From positions 21,491,501 to 21,555,500 of the forward strand of contig NC_133032.1 of the NCBI RefSeq assembly GCF_048771995.1: a DNA stretch of 64,000 nucleotides. The letters run 5' to 3'. The DNA is from Taeniopygia guttata. Its lineage: Eukaryota > Chordata > Aves > Passeriformes > Estrildidae. Below, in pieces: positions 1 to 24,765 of the stretch; within the stretch, counting starts at the first letter, position 1; the number at the start of each line of letters is the position of its first letter. The notes under the pieces were generated by a model. The model was not told where the DNA came from. It ran no database searches and worked only from the letters and a program-made list of their open reading frames with translations. A program made the position numbers and the translations under genes.

Positions 1-3000
1 CAAGAAATGAGCCTTGACTCTCTCCCAAGGTCGTACGCACCCCGAGTGCAGACTTCAAGAATTTCTGGAGCATAACTTAGACTCTGTGCATGTGATGAAG
101 ACTCTCAGGTTCTCCACAAATAGTGTTACAACGTCAGCATCTTGGTATTATTTCTTGAAAGACACATACTGAGGAAACAGTTCCAGTGTCTTCAATTGCT
201 TACTAAAGAGATTAGCAATTTATTTAGAATGCAGGTGAATGTTGTTAAGCGGAAGAACAACTTCAAGTGTATAGCTGTTAATTCAAGATTTTCTTATCTG
301 AAGAGCTACATTTGTATAGAAGATCTTGTCTTTAGGCATTTAAAGACTGAAAAGGGTGAAAAATTAAATAAAACCCAAAGTTATGATACATTCTTCTAAG
401 CAATGTCTTGAGCAGCTGTGATGTGGTATTAGTTTGTGTAATAGTGACAATTTCTGGGGTAGAGCTAACCATTAAATCCCAGCATATTAATATTTTTGAA
501 AAATGCTTGTTCTTATTTTTCAACAATTCTTTAACATGAAAATTTCATAGCAATGGTTGTCTCTTCATATCTGGGGTTCAGTTACTCTGCCACAGTTGTA
601 TGTATTTGATAACCAGCATGCTTTTTGCCATTTTTCCAAACACAGAGTCCTTATGTTAAAAACACTGTCCATGGTCTGAGGATTTTTATATATGCCATAA
701 CCCAAGTTATGGCATAAATTGAGCTTCTTAATTCCACTGATAAACTCCTTCAAACCTGTGCTTTAGTGCACTCCTGTGTGGCAGATAGCACAGCTGAAGC
801 TATAGGACAAGCCCTATATACAACAGAGTAACTTTGCTTTACTTTGTTTAAAGCCCCAAATGCTAGCAAAGCAACACGACATAAACATGACTAGCCTTGT
901 TTTCCTGAGTGTTAGGGCTTCATTAAAGCTTTTTTCAGCAATGGGAATTTTGCTGTGGGTTTCAGTAGGAGTATAGCTGTAGAAGTATTTAACCAATTGG
1001 GAACAGATGTATGCTAGCTATTACGTGATAATATAATTAATTGATAGTGAACTGTACTGAAAATAGTAATTAACTAAGACTTCACTAATCTGTTCTTCAT
1101 TATCAATGTGTATTTTAATCTGCATTAAATAAATGGTATTGTCTTCCTTAAGCTCAGCAAAGACAAAACAGTAAGACTGTTAATTGTGGGAAGGTTGTCC
1201 AGAGTACGTTGGGCATCTGTGGAGACTTTTAAATAGAGGACAAATTAATGGAATAAGCTGTCCCAGCAGAATGCTCTAATACCATCCCATTTTACTGGAC
1301 AGCCCTCTGTTAATTCAAAGCATACTATTGTATTTTTACTATCTACTTCTGTCTATTGATATTTCATTAACTGTAATTGTAGTGGTTAAGAAGCTCCGCA
1401 CTTTATCACCAGTCCTCTCTGCTATTAGTCCAGTTATTAATTTACATTCAGGTTGCAGAGGGTCTTGGTGACTACTGCAGGATGGAAAGATGAGAATTCC
1501 CACTCTGGACCAAATCAGTGGTCTCTTAAGCCTTCTAACAAAGGTGTGGAATATCCTGTGATGAATAATAGAGAAATAAAGGGCATGTAGGACAGGATTT
1601 TTCTAAAATAGTTGGAGCTGAGCTAACATCAATGCATAAGGCTTAATTGGTGTCTAGGGTCATGGGATTCCAGTGGATTTTGAAAGTTTTTTTTGTTACA
1701 CACGAAGTTTTTTGCTCTTAGTATGTCTCTTTTTGATACAGGGTTCTCATCTCTGATCCATATCAAACATAAACACAGGTGTCCAGATGATGACAAGAAG
1801 AAATAAAACTATTTCTTTGAAATATTAATTATATTCAAAATTCAGCATTGGCTGAATGAGGAGATGTCTCTACTACCTCTTATGCCTCTAAATCTCAGTA
1901 GGCTTCTCAGTGTTAGGCACTGTGAATAGATGTGTACATTAGGCTGAAGGAAAATATACTTATTAATAGTGTTTAGCATAGCAGGCTTTCCTGATTATGG
2001 AATCGTTCATTTTGTTTGAATTACAAGGCTTTATATATGTTATTTATGTCTCTCTGTGCCATCATACCGTCTACTAATATATGTTACTGCAAAGTGTCTT
2101 TTGGATAAACCTTACACAACAGAAAGGACCATGACTTGTGTAAGCCCACACATAGTGAAGGATTTGGTGTTCATTTCTGAACTAAGTTTTCCTTGTGATT
2201 CTCTGTAAACTTCAGTGTTTTGTTCTCAAAGGTACTTGTGCTCATTTGGCATTTTATGAAAAATAATAATAATCTGTTAACATCTGTTAATGAATTGAAA
2301 ACTGTGCATTGTGTTTGGCTTTGGGGTTTTTTTTTTGTTGTTCTTAAATAGGAATTTTAAAACTTCTCATGTAATTGTGAGAGAACTTACGTACGTTGAC
2401 GTTTTGTGGCATTCTTGTACTCCTTATAAAAAGCTTATTGTGATTGTCAGGAAAGTCCTTAGCTTTTAGCCACTCTCCAGAATTCCCCATTTACTTATTA
2501 CTTTTTTTCCATTTTGGTAGTCACCATTAAGTCCTCTTCTATTTGCTTCTCTTGCTTTCTCTGTTTGTCCTGTCAGTGCCTTGAGAGTCATCTTCCAACC
2601 CTTCAGCACTTAAGGTGATTTCATCTTACTGCATATTTGAAGGACAACACAACAAATTATTAGGAGATTTTCTTGTTTTGGGAGAGGATGTTTTGGCTTA
2701 GCCATTGTTTGGAGTATTTTATGAGGAGCAGGGTTGTGGGGACAGAGATGAAGTTATATTACTTTTCCCCTTTAGATTAAAGCTGATGCCAGTCAGTCAC
2801 ACCGCTTTTCCTTTAGAGCTGACACTCAACTATTTTTCTGTTGGTTTCAACATTAAAATACAGCACATCCCCCAATCAAACATGGACAAGACTGTTTTGC
2901 AAGAATCTTATCAGCCTCAGAAAACGCACTGATCCAAAATCTTGTATTTGGGGAAATGTTACAGAGACCTTCTTTTCTGCCTTGAGCTATGCTTCAAAAT

Positions 3001-5944
3001 ACATTTAAAAAAAGTCAGTTCCAGCTATTTTTATGATTGGCCTAATTTTCCTGGACATTTCAGAATCTTGCTGAGGACATGCCTGTTTGACTTGAATTCT
3101 ATTATTTCTTTTTATTGAAGCAGCTCACTACACTACTCAGGGTTTTAAGCACTCTCCCTTTGGAACTAGAGGGATGCTCCCATGGGATGCTGGTGCTTTC
3201 AGTAAGGTGGCTATCAAACAGGGTTTGGGTTTTGTTTTGGTTTTTTTTTGGTTGGCTGGTTTTTATTGTTTTTGTTTGAAGTCACAGCTTTAGACTTAGA
3301 TGCTTAAATCTGTCTGCAGTTATAGTTTCCCTTTAATCTGAATGCACCTTACCTAAACTTTCTTGAAAGTGTAACTGCATAGTATGGTCTTACCTTGAAT
3401 TATCACACCCTTTGCCTTCTCTACTCCCCACATCCACCTGCTGAAGACAAGACTACAAAAAGGCAAGGTTTAATCTAAGTCATGGTAGGGGTTAATAGTT
3501 TGCATGCAAGAGCCTTGTTTACACCGGGCTGTGCTCAGAGAGGAGGATACTTAATGCCCAACCCCATCCATCCCTCCCAGACACATTCCTGTTCCTTGGC
3601 AGGCGGTACAGGCAGGAGTGCAGCAGGTGAGATGAGATGAAGGTTACTGCATCTGAAGGTAACTGGCGATGCTGCCGCTGAGAAGTTCTGCCAGTTGGCC
3701 ACCAGGTGGAACCAGGGCTGCACTCCTGGAATTGCAGGAATTGCAGGAATTGCAGCTCCCCCGGGGCTGCGCTCAGCTCCAAAACAAGGGGTAACAAACC
3801 CCTGCCCACCCCAGCAGAGTCGGGATAAAAGGCACCCACCAGCCTTGCATGCAGTGAGCTGCATCAGTTATCACCTGGCTGTTCCTGGTACCGTAACCAC
3901 AGGAACAATACTCAGAGTGTGTTTATCTCCCACCATCCCAGTTCTTCAACGCAACTTTTTCATAATTCTCTAATCTGAGGTTGCAGCTTCAGGACCAACA
4001 AGTAGTAGCACCGACTGTAAAATTTTTTCTCTTAAATAAACAGAGGTAAGTTGTGTAAATAGCCCTGTTTCTGTAATTTTTGTTCAAATATTTTGCCCAG
4101 CCTATGTCACTTCCCTGCCTTTACAGACCTCTATTATGCTTTTGTCACTAGCTGGGTAAAAGTCCTCATGTGCACCAACTGTCCAGCCACCAGAGCAAAG
4201 AGAAGAGATAAGGGGTGGGCTACAATCTAAACTCAGTGACTAAGAATGCTAATTTAGATTTCTCTTTCCTATCTAGTTTCCAACAGTCAAATTTATAAAG
4301 AGCCTTGTTGCTATTACCAAGTTTGGCTGAAAAACTCTGTACTTGACTAGTTAGGTGGGAAAGAGAGTAGAAACAGGACAGAGAGCACCACATGTACTTC
4401 TTCCCCTTCTTGATAAAGGCTGGACAGTTTTTGAACAGAAACAAGAATCTATTATACATACTAATTGAAGGACATAGAGCTGTCAAAAAAAACCAAAAAG
4501 CATGCCAGAGCCCCCAGAGTAATGCTACAACATTTAAGGAAAAAAAATCGAAAGCTTTAAATTCTGAAGTGATAACTGACTTCTTGTACAGCTGAAGTTA
4601 CTCTTCTCTGTACAAGATAGGAGTGGGGGGTGAAGAAAAGGTTTTCATCTCAGGAGCCTGAGAACCAAATGTTTTTCTGAATACAGGATTCAGCTACACC
4701 CTTTCATCCTATTTTTGGCATATGTCATACACATTCTGTTTTGCTGTGTGCCAATAAACCCCTGCTCCTGCTTAAGAAGTAACATTCCACAAGGACAGGA
4801 GGAAGGTTTCATGCTGTACTTGGTCCTGTGAACTGCCATATTAACACCAGACTGCAGTCTCCCTCTCTGCCTCGCTAACATGCACAGGATATCAATTAAA
4901 TGAACAGTTACCCTTTTCTGTAACCACCATGAGAACTGACCCTGTCCCTGCTGGTAACTGGAGATGGTAGACTGAACAAAACCATGTCCAATATTGAACA
5001 CTTAACTCATGTGAGGACACTGTGATATACCAGGATAACCAGAAGAGTCTTCTTCCTGGGCAAAAGGAAAACAATGTTTTAAGAAGTTATGTGTTTGTTA
5101 CTGAAAAATTTTAAGCATGGAAGAAAAAAGGAATTTTGTAAAACTAAGACTTCTACAGCAGCATCCCCATGCACTTAGTATTATTCTACACTGAAAAGGG
5201 TAGCTTTTCCTCATGCAAAATTAACACTTTTTGTTTTTAATAATAGAGTTGGAAATGATGGCTTTATGATACTGTTCCCAAATTCACAGTTCCTGGAAAA
5301 ATTACACTGAACTTTTGTAGCCAGTTGGAAAGGAAGTTATCCTTCTTCCAAATTTACATTAACCATCATAACACAGAGGAGACAGTCACTGTTCTGAAGT
5401 TATTCTAAAGTATAAAAAACACCCAACCACCCAACTAAAAAATACCACACACAACCCCTTCCCCTACTTTGCTATATAAAGATCAATGCACAGAGAAACT
5501 ATTCTTTTTTTTTTTCTGTATTTGAACTGGTATAAAGGCCTTTAGTCTTTCTGCTAATTTTTAAAGCACTTCAGTATGAGGAAGTTGTGTGAAGGCTGCT
5601 TTTTTTTTTTTTTTTCTACAACATCAAAATGATTTGTATTTCCTCCAAGAGTAGTCTCAACTAAAACAAAATGAAGAAACATACAAGTGTCCAGAATAGA
5701 GATAGGTCTGAACATTGACATAACCTAGGTATGAGGGACAACTTGCTTTAAAAGTACATTATAAAAACAGCAGTCACATTCTGACCAGGGTGTAATATTA
5801 AGATACCTGGATACTCTGGAAGGAAGTGACAATCTAGTATTTTTGCCATGTAAACCCCTTCCTAGAAAATCCAGATTTACTGAGTCTGAGTTGCTTACTG
5901 AATTCTTTTCATGGAAGAAGCAAGAGCTACATGAATTACGCAGG
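1..5944. other. Intergenic region, no gene supported
   Basis: AT-rich sequence below the 3' end of NDUFS1. No reading frame resembles a protein I know and none is flanked by convincing splice sites. It holds T-rich and A-rich low-complexity runs (for example around 2325-2340, 3225-3275 and 5593-5615), a small 9-base tandem repeat at 3728-3754 and a moderately GC-rich stretch at about 3520-3860. By synteny with human, the 5' end of INO80D should lie further to the left, but no INO80D exon is recognisable here. Confidence 0.6.
3728..3754. repeat. 9-base tandem repeat, 3 copies
   Basis: The unit GGAATTGCA occurs three times in a row without mismatch. It sits in a locally GC-richer patch of the intergenic region, about 20 bases after a CTCF-like CCACCAGGTGG at 3699-3709. 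No function can be assigned. Confidence 0.85.
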
Positions 5945-5949
5945 TAATG

Positions 5950-6202
5950 GGGTGGTATTTATAATTTATTTGTATACAATCATCATGTACCCTGCCTCAG
6001 GGTACAGTAAGTTGAGTGCTGCATGTTTCCTCAGACACAACAACAGTCCTATAGTATGATGGGGCTATTTGAAGCGATGAAAATGTGAATGAAGAAAAAA
6101 AATACAACAGCCTGTCAAATAGATTTTGAAAAAAAATGCATCAGTCACAGCAGTTAACTGCAACAAAAACCTAGAAGAAGGTGGTGGAAGTCTGATTAGT
6201 CT
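5950..6202 (-). terminator. NDUFS1: NDUFS1 3' UTR with poly(A) signal
   Basis: Downstream of the NDUFS1 stop codon on the minus strand, the first canonical AATAAA is at 5965-5970 (TTTATT on the plus strand), about 235 bases past the stop. Cleavage is expected about 10-25 bases further, near 5945-5955. The UTR contains a perfect small hairpin with 9-base arms and a 3-base loop at 5986-6006. Longer 3' ends using later signals cannot be excluded. Confidence 0.55.
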
Positions 6203-20180
<13,978 letters not shown>

Positions 20181-20183
20181 GGT

Positions 20184-20760
20184 GCTTTGGTAAGAGAGAA
20201 AAGAGCACTGTTGTTATCAGTTCAAATGTTTGCTGGCAAGTTTAAAACAGGTAGAGTAAGAACTCCTACACCAGCCGCAAAGGAGCACGGACGCACACCT
20301 ATATGTACACTTATGGGGCGCTGAGTTACCTCCCTCAAACGCAACATATGATCTCTACCAATCTATACATCACACATAGGAACGTCTCTGAGCGGCCCCT
20401 CCGCCCGCAGCGGAGCCCCAGCCCCGCTGCCAGCGCGGTTCGGCTGCGGCGGGCCCGGTGCCGCCGTCCCCGGGCCGAGGGCACGGCGGGCGGCAGCGCT
20501 ACCCGGCGGGGTCACCTTGGAGGCGCCGCCGCCGCCGGGCAGCCCCCAGCCCGCCGCCCGGCCCGCCGAGGGCACCGGGAGCGGCGGCGGCGGCGCCCGG
20601 AGCGGCGGCAGCGCCGTTACCTGAGGCGGGACGGCGGCGGCGCCGCGGGACGGCTGCGCTCCGCCTCGGCCTCTGCGGCAGCGGCCTCGGGCCTTTCCGC
20701 CGCGACCTCAGCCTGCTTCGGCTGTCTCCGGAGCCTCCTTCGGCAATCTCCGTACGGGGC
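20184..20760 (-). other. NDUFS1: NDUFS1 5' noncoding exon and first intron
   Basis: The start codon lies 4 bases into its exon: a pyrimidine-rich tract ending in AAAG precedes it on the minus strand and puts the acceptor just above 20184. A matching donor (CTCAG followed by GTAACG) ends a probable untranslated first exon at 20621 inside the CpG island. The start of transcription is not defined by the sequence; about 20680-20760 is a guess. A noncoding first exon is also the arrangement I recall for human NDUFS1. Confidence 0.5.
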
Positions 20761-21450
20761 AGCCCGCGCTCGGCAACCTCCGGAGCGAACCACTTCGGGT
20801 ATTTCCGGCGGGCTCTAGGGGAACGATGACATGCGTCAGTTCCGCCGCCAGCCCACAGCCTTTTCGGCCATCGTCACGCGCGCCGCCCTTCCCTCGGCAG
20901 TTTCCGTCCCTTTCCGCCTCTTTCTTCGCTCAACTCCGGCAACTTCCGCTTTGCCAGCAGGGCGGGGTGTGGCGACAGTACAGTGCTACAAAGTCCGTGT
21001 AACGCCCCAAACCTTCCTAGCGCTTATAGTCAGCCCCCCTTCTATTACTTCGACGCTTTCCCGCACCTCTGGTGTCCCGCCCGCTGCCCGCCCTGCGCTG
21101 TGGCAGTCAACCCCTGAGGAGCTACCTCGCGGCTCGCTCTCGCGGAGGGACACACCGCGTGCAGTGCCGCGGAGGGATTCCCAGCACTATATAAGGCCGG
21201 CGCAGGCGCGGCGTGGCCCTTTCCCGCGGCAGTGGCGGTCGGGGCAGCGCAGCGTGTGGGCCGCGCGCCGCCGCCATGGGCTTCGGCGACCTGAAGTCCG
21301 CCGCGGGCCTCCGCGTCCTCAATGACTTCCTGGCCGACAAGAGCTACATCGAGGGGTGAGAGGCTGCGGGGGGAGGATGCTGGGCGCGGAGAACGTGAGT
21401 CGGGCCTGGCGGAGACGAGCGGTGGGGACGCGGGAGGGCCCTGAGTCGGC
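20390..21450. promoter_or_regulatory. CpG island, divergent NDUFS1/EEF1B2 promoter
   Basis: A very CpG-rich block of about 1 kb spans the NDUFS1 first exon (minus strand) and the EEF1B2 first exon (plus strand). Many ETS-type TTCCG/CGGAA cores are present, for example at 20803-20807, 20902-20906 and 20944-20948. A CRE-like TGACATGCGTCA lies just after 20826. An NRF1-like GCGCAGGCGC lies at 20200+1000 (21200-21209). NRF1 and GABP (NRF-2) sites are well known in nuclear genes for respiratory-chain subunits. Six degenerate copies of a 15-base motif lie at 20716-20948. A shared bidirectional control region is an inference from the layout. Confidence 0.8.
21188..21222 (+). promoter_or_regulatory. 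EEF1B2: EEF1B2 core promoter: TATA box and 5'-TOP start
   Basis: TATATAAG at 21188-21195 lies about 30 bases upstream of a pyrimidine tract CCCTTTCCC at 21217-21225. Translation-factor mRNAs, including elongation factor 1 subunits, typically begin with a C followed by pyrimidines (terminal oligopyrimidine), which gives growth-dependent mTOR-regulated translation. The predicted start is therefore a C at 21217-21219, leaving a 5' UTR of about 57 bases. The TOP assignment is inferred from sequence. Confidence 0.65.
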
Positions 21451-24400
21451 CCGGCGACCGTCGCTGCTCCGCGTGTTCTTGCGTGTCTCGAGCAAGGCAG
21501 ATAACTCGGTTTGCTCTCCGCAGGTACGTCCCTTCGCAGGCTGACATAGCCGTCTTCGAAGCGATCGCCACCCCGCCGCCTGCAGACTTGTGCCATGCTC
21601 TCCGGTGGTACAACCATATTAAGTCGTATGAAAAGCAAAAGGCAAGGTATAGTAAAACTCCGAAGCTGTAATATCTCCCCGAACTCGCCTACACATTGTT
21701 GCGTTTGTTTCTTCCAGTTTGAGCAAAACTGGTTTCCAGTGGCACCACGTGGCATTTTGTGCCGGAAACAGGGCAGACGTCTTCTGTCAGTACGGAGGAC
21801 AAAATTAATGATTTGCAGTACTGAAGGACATGGAAAGAAAAGTACATATGAAAGGAAGTAATATCTCATTTCTCTTTTAGTGGTTTTACGTGTTCATGAA
21901 AGGTGCTGTATTGAGATCAGTGGAGACTGCAGGCCTCTCTGAAAAGGTACAGCATAGGTAGGGTCAGTGTTGCAACGCTGCTTCTTCTGGGCCTCAGTCC
22001 TCTTCAGAGGAAACTACCAAAAATGGGTGGCTCAGTCTCTAGTCAGTTTCTGAAGCTTTGGTAATGCTAAGGGAGACTGAGATTCTGAAGTGGTTTCACA
22101 AAGTATCTGGAAACTGCTTAGGGTTCCTGAAATCAAAAGCGAATTTTATGGTTTTAGTAACAGCTGTTCACACGAGCAATACAACTGTGAACTTATTCTA
22201 AGATAACAGGGCCATATGAGCAGCAAGAGAAAGTAAATTAAGGAAGTTAGACTTTTTTGTCCTGTTGAGAGGAAGGGTTTAGGGCACTAAAACATAGGAA
22301 AATAGCAGTTACCATGCAGTAATGTGTTTTCAGTGACTTACTAAGTTTTAAACAAGTGAAAGTAGTTCTAGGGAAGCACGTACATGAAGTTGGTAATTCC
22401 TCCTAGACAGAATGTAGTACAGATAGAGGATTCCAATAAGAAAGCTTTTCTTATCCGTGTACTTAGTTGGGCAGGATCATACCAGCTCTGAGCTACAGCA
22501 AATCCCATATTCACAGATTACTCAGCTGGCATGTCAGGAGTGTTGGGGCTGGCTTTCACGAGGTTCTGATTTCAAGTAGCAAAACTGGATTTTTACTCTT
22601 TTTAGCACAAGTTTTTCATTATAAATAGATTTGTAGGGGCGTTGATAAGCTGGCAGTGATTGTACTGATGTTTGAGGAGGGTCCTGATACCTGCATTTTT
22701 CTTTCAGCTTGCCAGGAGTAAAGAAGGCTTTGGGAAAATACGGTCCTGCTGATGTTGAGGACACAACAGGTGCAGCCACAGATAGCAAAGATGATGATGA
22801 CATTGACCTTTTTGGATCTGATGATGAGGAGGTACTTGTGATGTTTTTGTATTATTCCTGTTACTTTTTAGAAATTAAATCAGGTATGCAGATTTTCCCT
22901 TGACCTAGTTGAAGTTACTTATGTTTCCAACCTTGATAATAGATCCTACTTGCAATACTCAAATGTAGCTATATTTGCAGAATAGGAAAGCTTGGAAGGT
23001 AAAAACTCAAAAGTTAGAAAATAAGGTGCTGGAATGGGATGAACTGTCTAACTTTGGCTGGTTATATGATGAGTAAAACAAAAAATCACCATCTTTCGGC
23101 TGACAAGTGTGATGATTTGTTTTTATCTGAGTAAATGCCAGTCAGTTTGGTGTAGTGCTTTGGAGATGTGGAGTTTTGGTGCTTTTTTCTGTAACTGCAA
23201 ATTTGTCTTTCAGGAAAGTGAAGAAGCAAAGAAACTGAGGGAAGAGCGTCTGGCCCAGTATGAATCAAAGAAGTCCAAAAGTATGTGTGCTGAGAACTTT
23301 CCAATCTTCTACGCTTGAATTAATTTTCATGCATTTGAACAGGATGGCTAGAAAGACTAATTAACTGTAATAATAGATCAGCTTGACTGGAATGAGACAG
23401 GACTGATTAGGTTCACTTGAATTGCCAGTGAGCTCAGCCTCCCCAATGCAAATAGGAATGTTAACATGCTTTTTGTTCTGGTTCATACACTCCTGCTTGT
23501 TCTTTCCAGAGACTGGGCTTTCTACAAGGATTTTCTTCAAAATTTTAGTGAAAGTGCTGCAGTACACAAGTTACTCCACAGCTACTGGTCTGGAACTGTT
23601 CAGAACTGTAGCAGTTGCAGTATTCCATCTGTGGAAAATAAACTGTTACACAGCATTAGGCTCCTTTTCAGATGTTCTGAGAAGGACTTCCTATGTAACA
23701 AACACTGTCATCTGCTCAAATCTGTGTATACATAACGTATCTGCATATTGTAAGATGGGATGTACACAGCTGCAGTACTTCAGAAACGTACCTTGGTACC
23801 AGAGGCCTGTCACAGCAATGTGAGCAGGTTCTTGCTCGTGAAATTGGATAAGTTGCTCTCGTAAAACCAGTTTGGAAGTGTATTCATGAGTTTTTGGAGG
23901 ATACCTATCTTTTCATGGTGATTTTCTTCCCCTAGAACCAGCTGTTGTTGCAAAGTCATCAATCTTGCTTGATGTGAAACCTTGGGATGATGAGACAGAC
24001 ATGGCCAAACTAGAGGAGTGTGTTCGAAGCATTCAAGCAGATGGCTTGGTCTGGGGATCTTGTAAGTATGGGGAAATTTCAGAGCAGGGTGGGGGAGGAG
24101 AGTGCAGGTTTGTGGGATAGGACTGAGTAGTGGGACTTGTGGACACTGCTGATCTATGAAATGTAGGTAGCTGTAACAGGGGAACTGCAATACTGCAGTA
24201 CTTCAGTGTCTTTGCATGGTCTGAAAAGGTGTATTAGTTCAGTGGCCTCGTTAAGATTCAAATACAGATTTTAAAAGCTACAGGACTTAAGCTCTGCTCT
24301 CCTGCATCTCCCTGTACAATTCCTGATGCAGCAAACACCTTTATGCACCCGCATCACTGGTTTGGGGAAGGGGTGGAGGTCCACGGAAGGAAACTTTTTC

Positions 24401-24722
24401 AATCAGTTGTCATGAATGCTGGGTTCTTAATTAGATGGTCCATAATGTGGACCAAAGGCTGTTTCATATATCCTGAAAATTGCTTTGGTCAGCTCACTCT
24501 TAGGTCTGTGTTTTTTCAGAGATTCCACCAATAAAGGAGTACTAAATGCTTTCTTTTTGTTTTGCAGCCAAGCTAGTACCTGTTGGCTATGGTATCAAAA
24601 AGCTTCAGATCCAGTGTGTTGTTGAAGATGATAAAGTTGGAACAGATATGCTGGAAGAGAGAATAACAGCTTTTGAAGACTATGTACAATCAATGGATGT
24701 AGCTGCTTTCAATAAGATTTAA
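21276..24722 (+). CDS. EEF1B2: Elongation factor 1-beta (eEF1B alpha), GDP/GTP exchange factor
   Basis: Guanine-nucleotide exchange factor that reloads eEF1A with GTP during translation elongation, acting in the cytosolic eEF1B complex. Six coding exons: 21276-21355, 21524-21646, 22708-22831, 23214-23280, 23936-24061, 24568-24722. Phases agree and give 224 residues (human 225). The start ATG is in a strong Kozak context (GCCGCCATGGG) and begins MGFGDLKS as in other vertebrates. Residues 1-84 form the GST-C-like N-terminal domain. Residues about 92-109 are the acidic linker with [14 protein letters not shown]. The region to about 130 is a lysine/glutamate-rich linker. Residues about 134-224 are the catalytic exchange domain, ending DVAAFNKI. 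Introns 3 and 4 host snoRNAs. No damage seen. Confidence 0.97.
23061..23135 (+). ncRNA. SNORD51: Box C/D small nucleolar RNA SNORD51
   Basis: Lies within EEF1B2 intron 3 with all four boxes: C (ATGATGA, 23066-23072), D' (CTGA, 23100-23103), C' (GTGATGA, 23109-23115) and D (CTGA, 23127-23130). A short terminal stem flanks them. The bases just before box D' (CACCATCTTTCGG, 23087-23099) are complementary to 28S rRNA CCGAAAGATGGTG. By the box D' plus five rule they target an adenosine in that GAAAG stretch. Human SNORD51 also sits in an EEF1B2 intron and is assigned to 28S A1511 2'-O-methylation. Ends are approximate. It is released from the spliced EEF1B2 intron. Confidence 0.9.
23570..23707 (+). 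ncRNA. SNORA41: Box H/ACA small nucleolar RNA, probably SNORA41
   Basis: Lies within EEF1B2 intron 4 and has the hairpin-hinge-hairpin-tail shape. The first hairpin is closed by TCCACAG (23575-23581) and CTGTGGA (23629-23635). An H box AAATAA follows at about 23636-23641. The second hairpin is closed by GTTACA (23645-23650) and TGTAAC (23694-23699), with an inner stem TCCTT/AAGGA around TCAGA/TCTGA. An ACA box follows at 23702-23704, three bases before the expected end. Human EEF1B2 hosts the H/ACA snoRNA SNORA41, so position and architecture support the name. I did not verify the pseudouridylation pockets against rRNA. Confidence 0.8.
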
Positions 24723-24765
24723 GTCCTGATATACCTAGAATAAATGTTGTTGCAAAAAATGTGCA
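24723..24765 (+). terminator. EEF1B2: EEF1B2 3' UTR and poly(A) signal
   Basis: A canonical AATAAA at 24739-24744 lies only 17 bases after the EEF1B2 stop codon. A GT-rich stretch (TGTTGTTG, then TGTGCAGTGTCTGCTTG) follows, as expected for a cleavage element. The resulting 3' UTR would be about 35-45 bases, typical of the very short UTRs of translation-factor mRNAs. Confidence 0.85.

Noticed and set aside
1-75. Open frame from the window edge ending in TAA at 73-75 (24 codons, ...RVQTSRISGA), possibly a gene's C-terminus.
   Set aside because: Too short, no recognisable similarity, and it does not match the C-terminus of INO80D as I recall it, which is expected to lie with its 5' end toward this window.
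20303-20829. 171- and 123-codon frames on the plus strand in the divergent promoter.
   Set aside because: Arg/Ala/Pro-rich frames produced by CpG-island composition and overlapping the NDUFS1 first exon; no homology recognised.
21045-21869. 274-codon open frame on the minus strand over EEF1B2 exons 1-2.
   Set aside because: GC-rich CpG-island shadow frame antisense to real EEF1B2 exons; low-complexity Ala/Arg/Pro composition and no domain.
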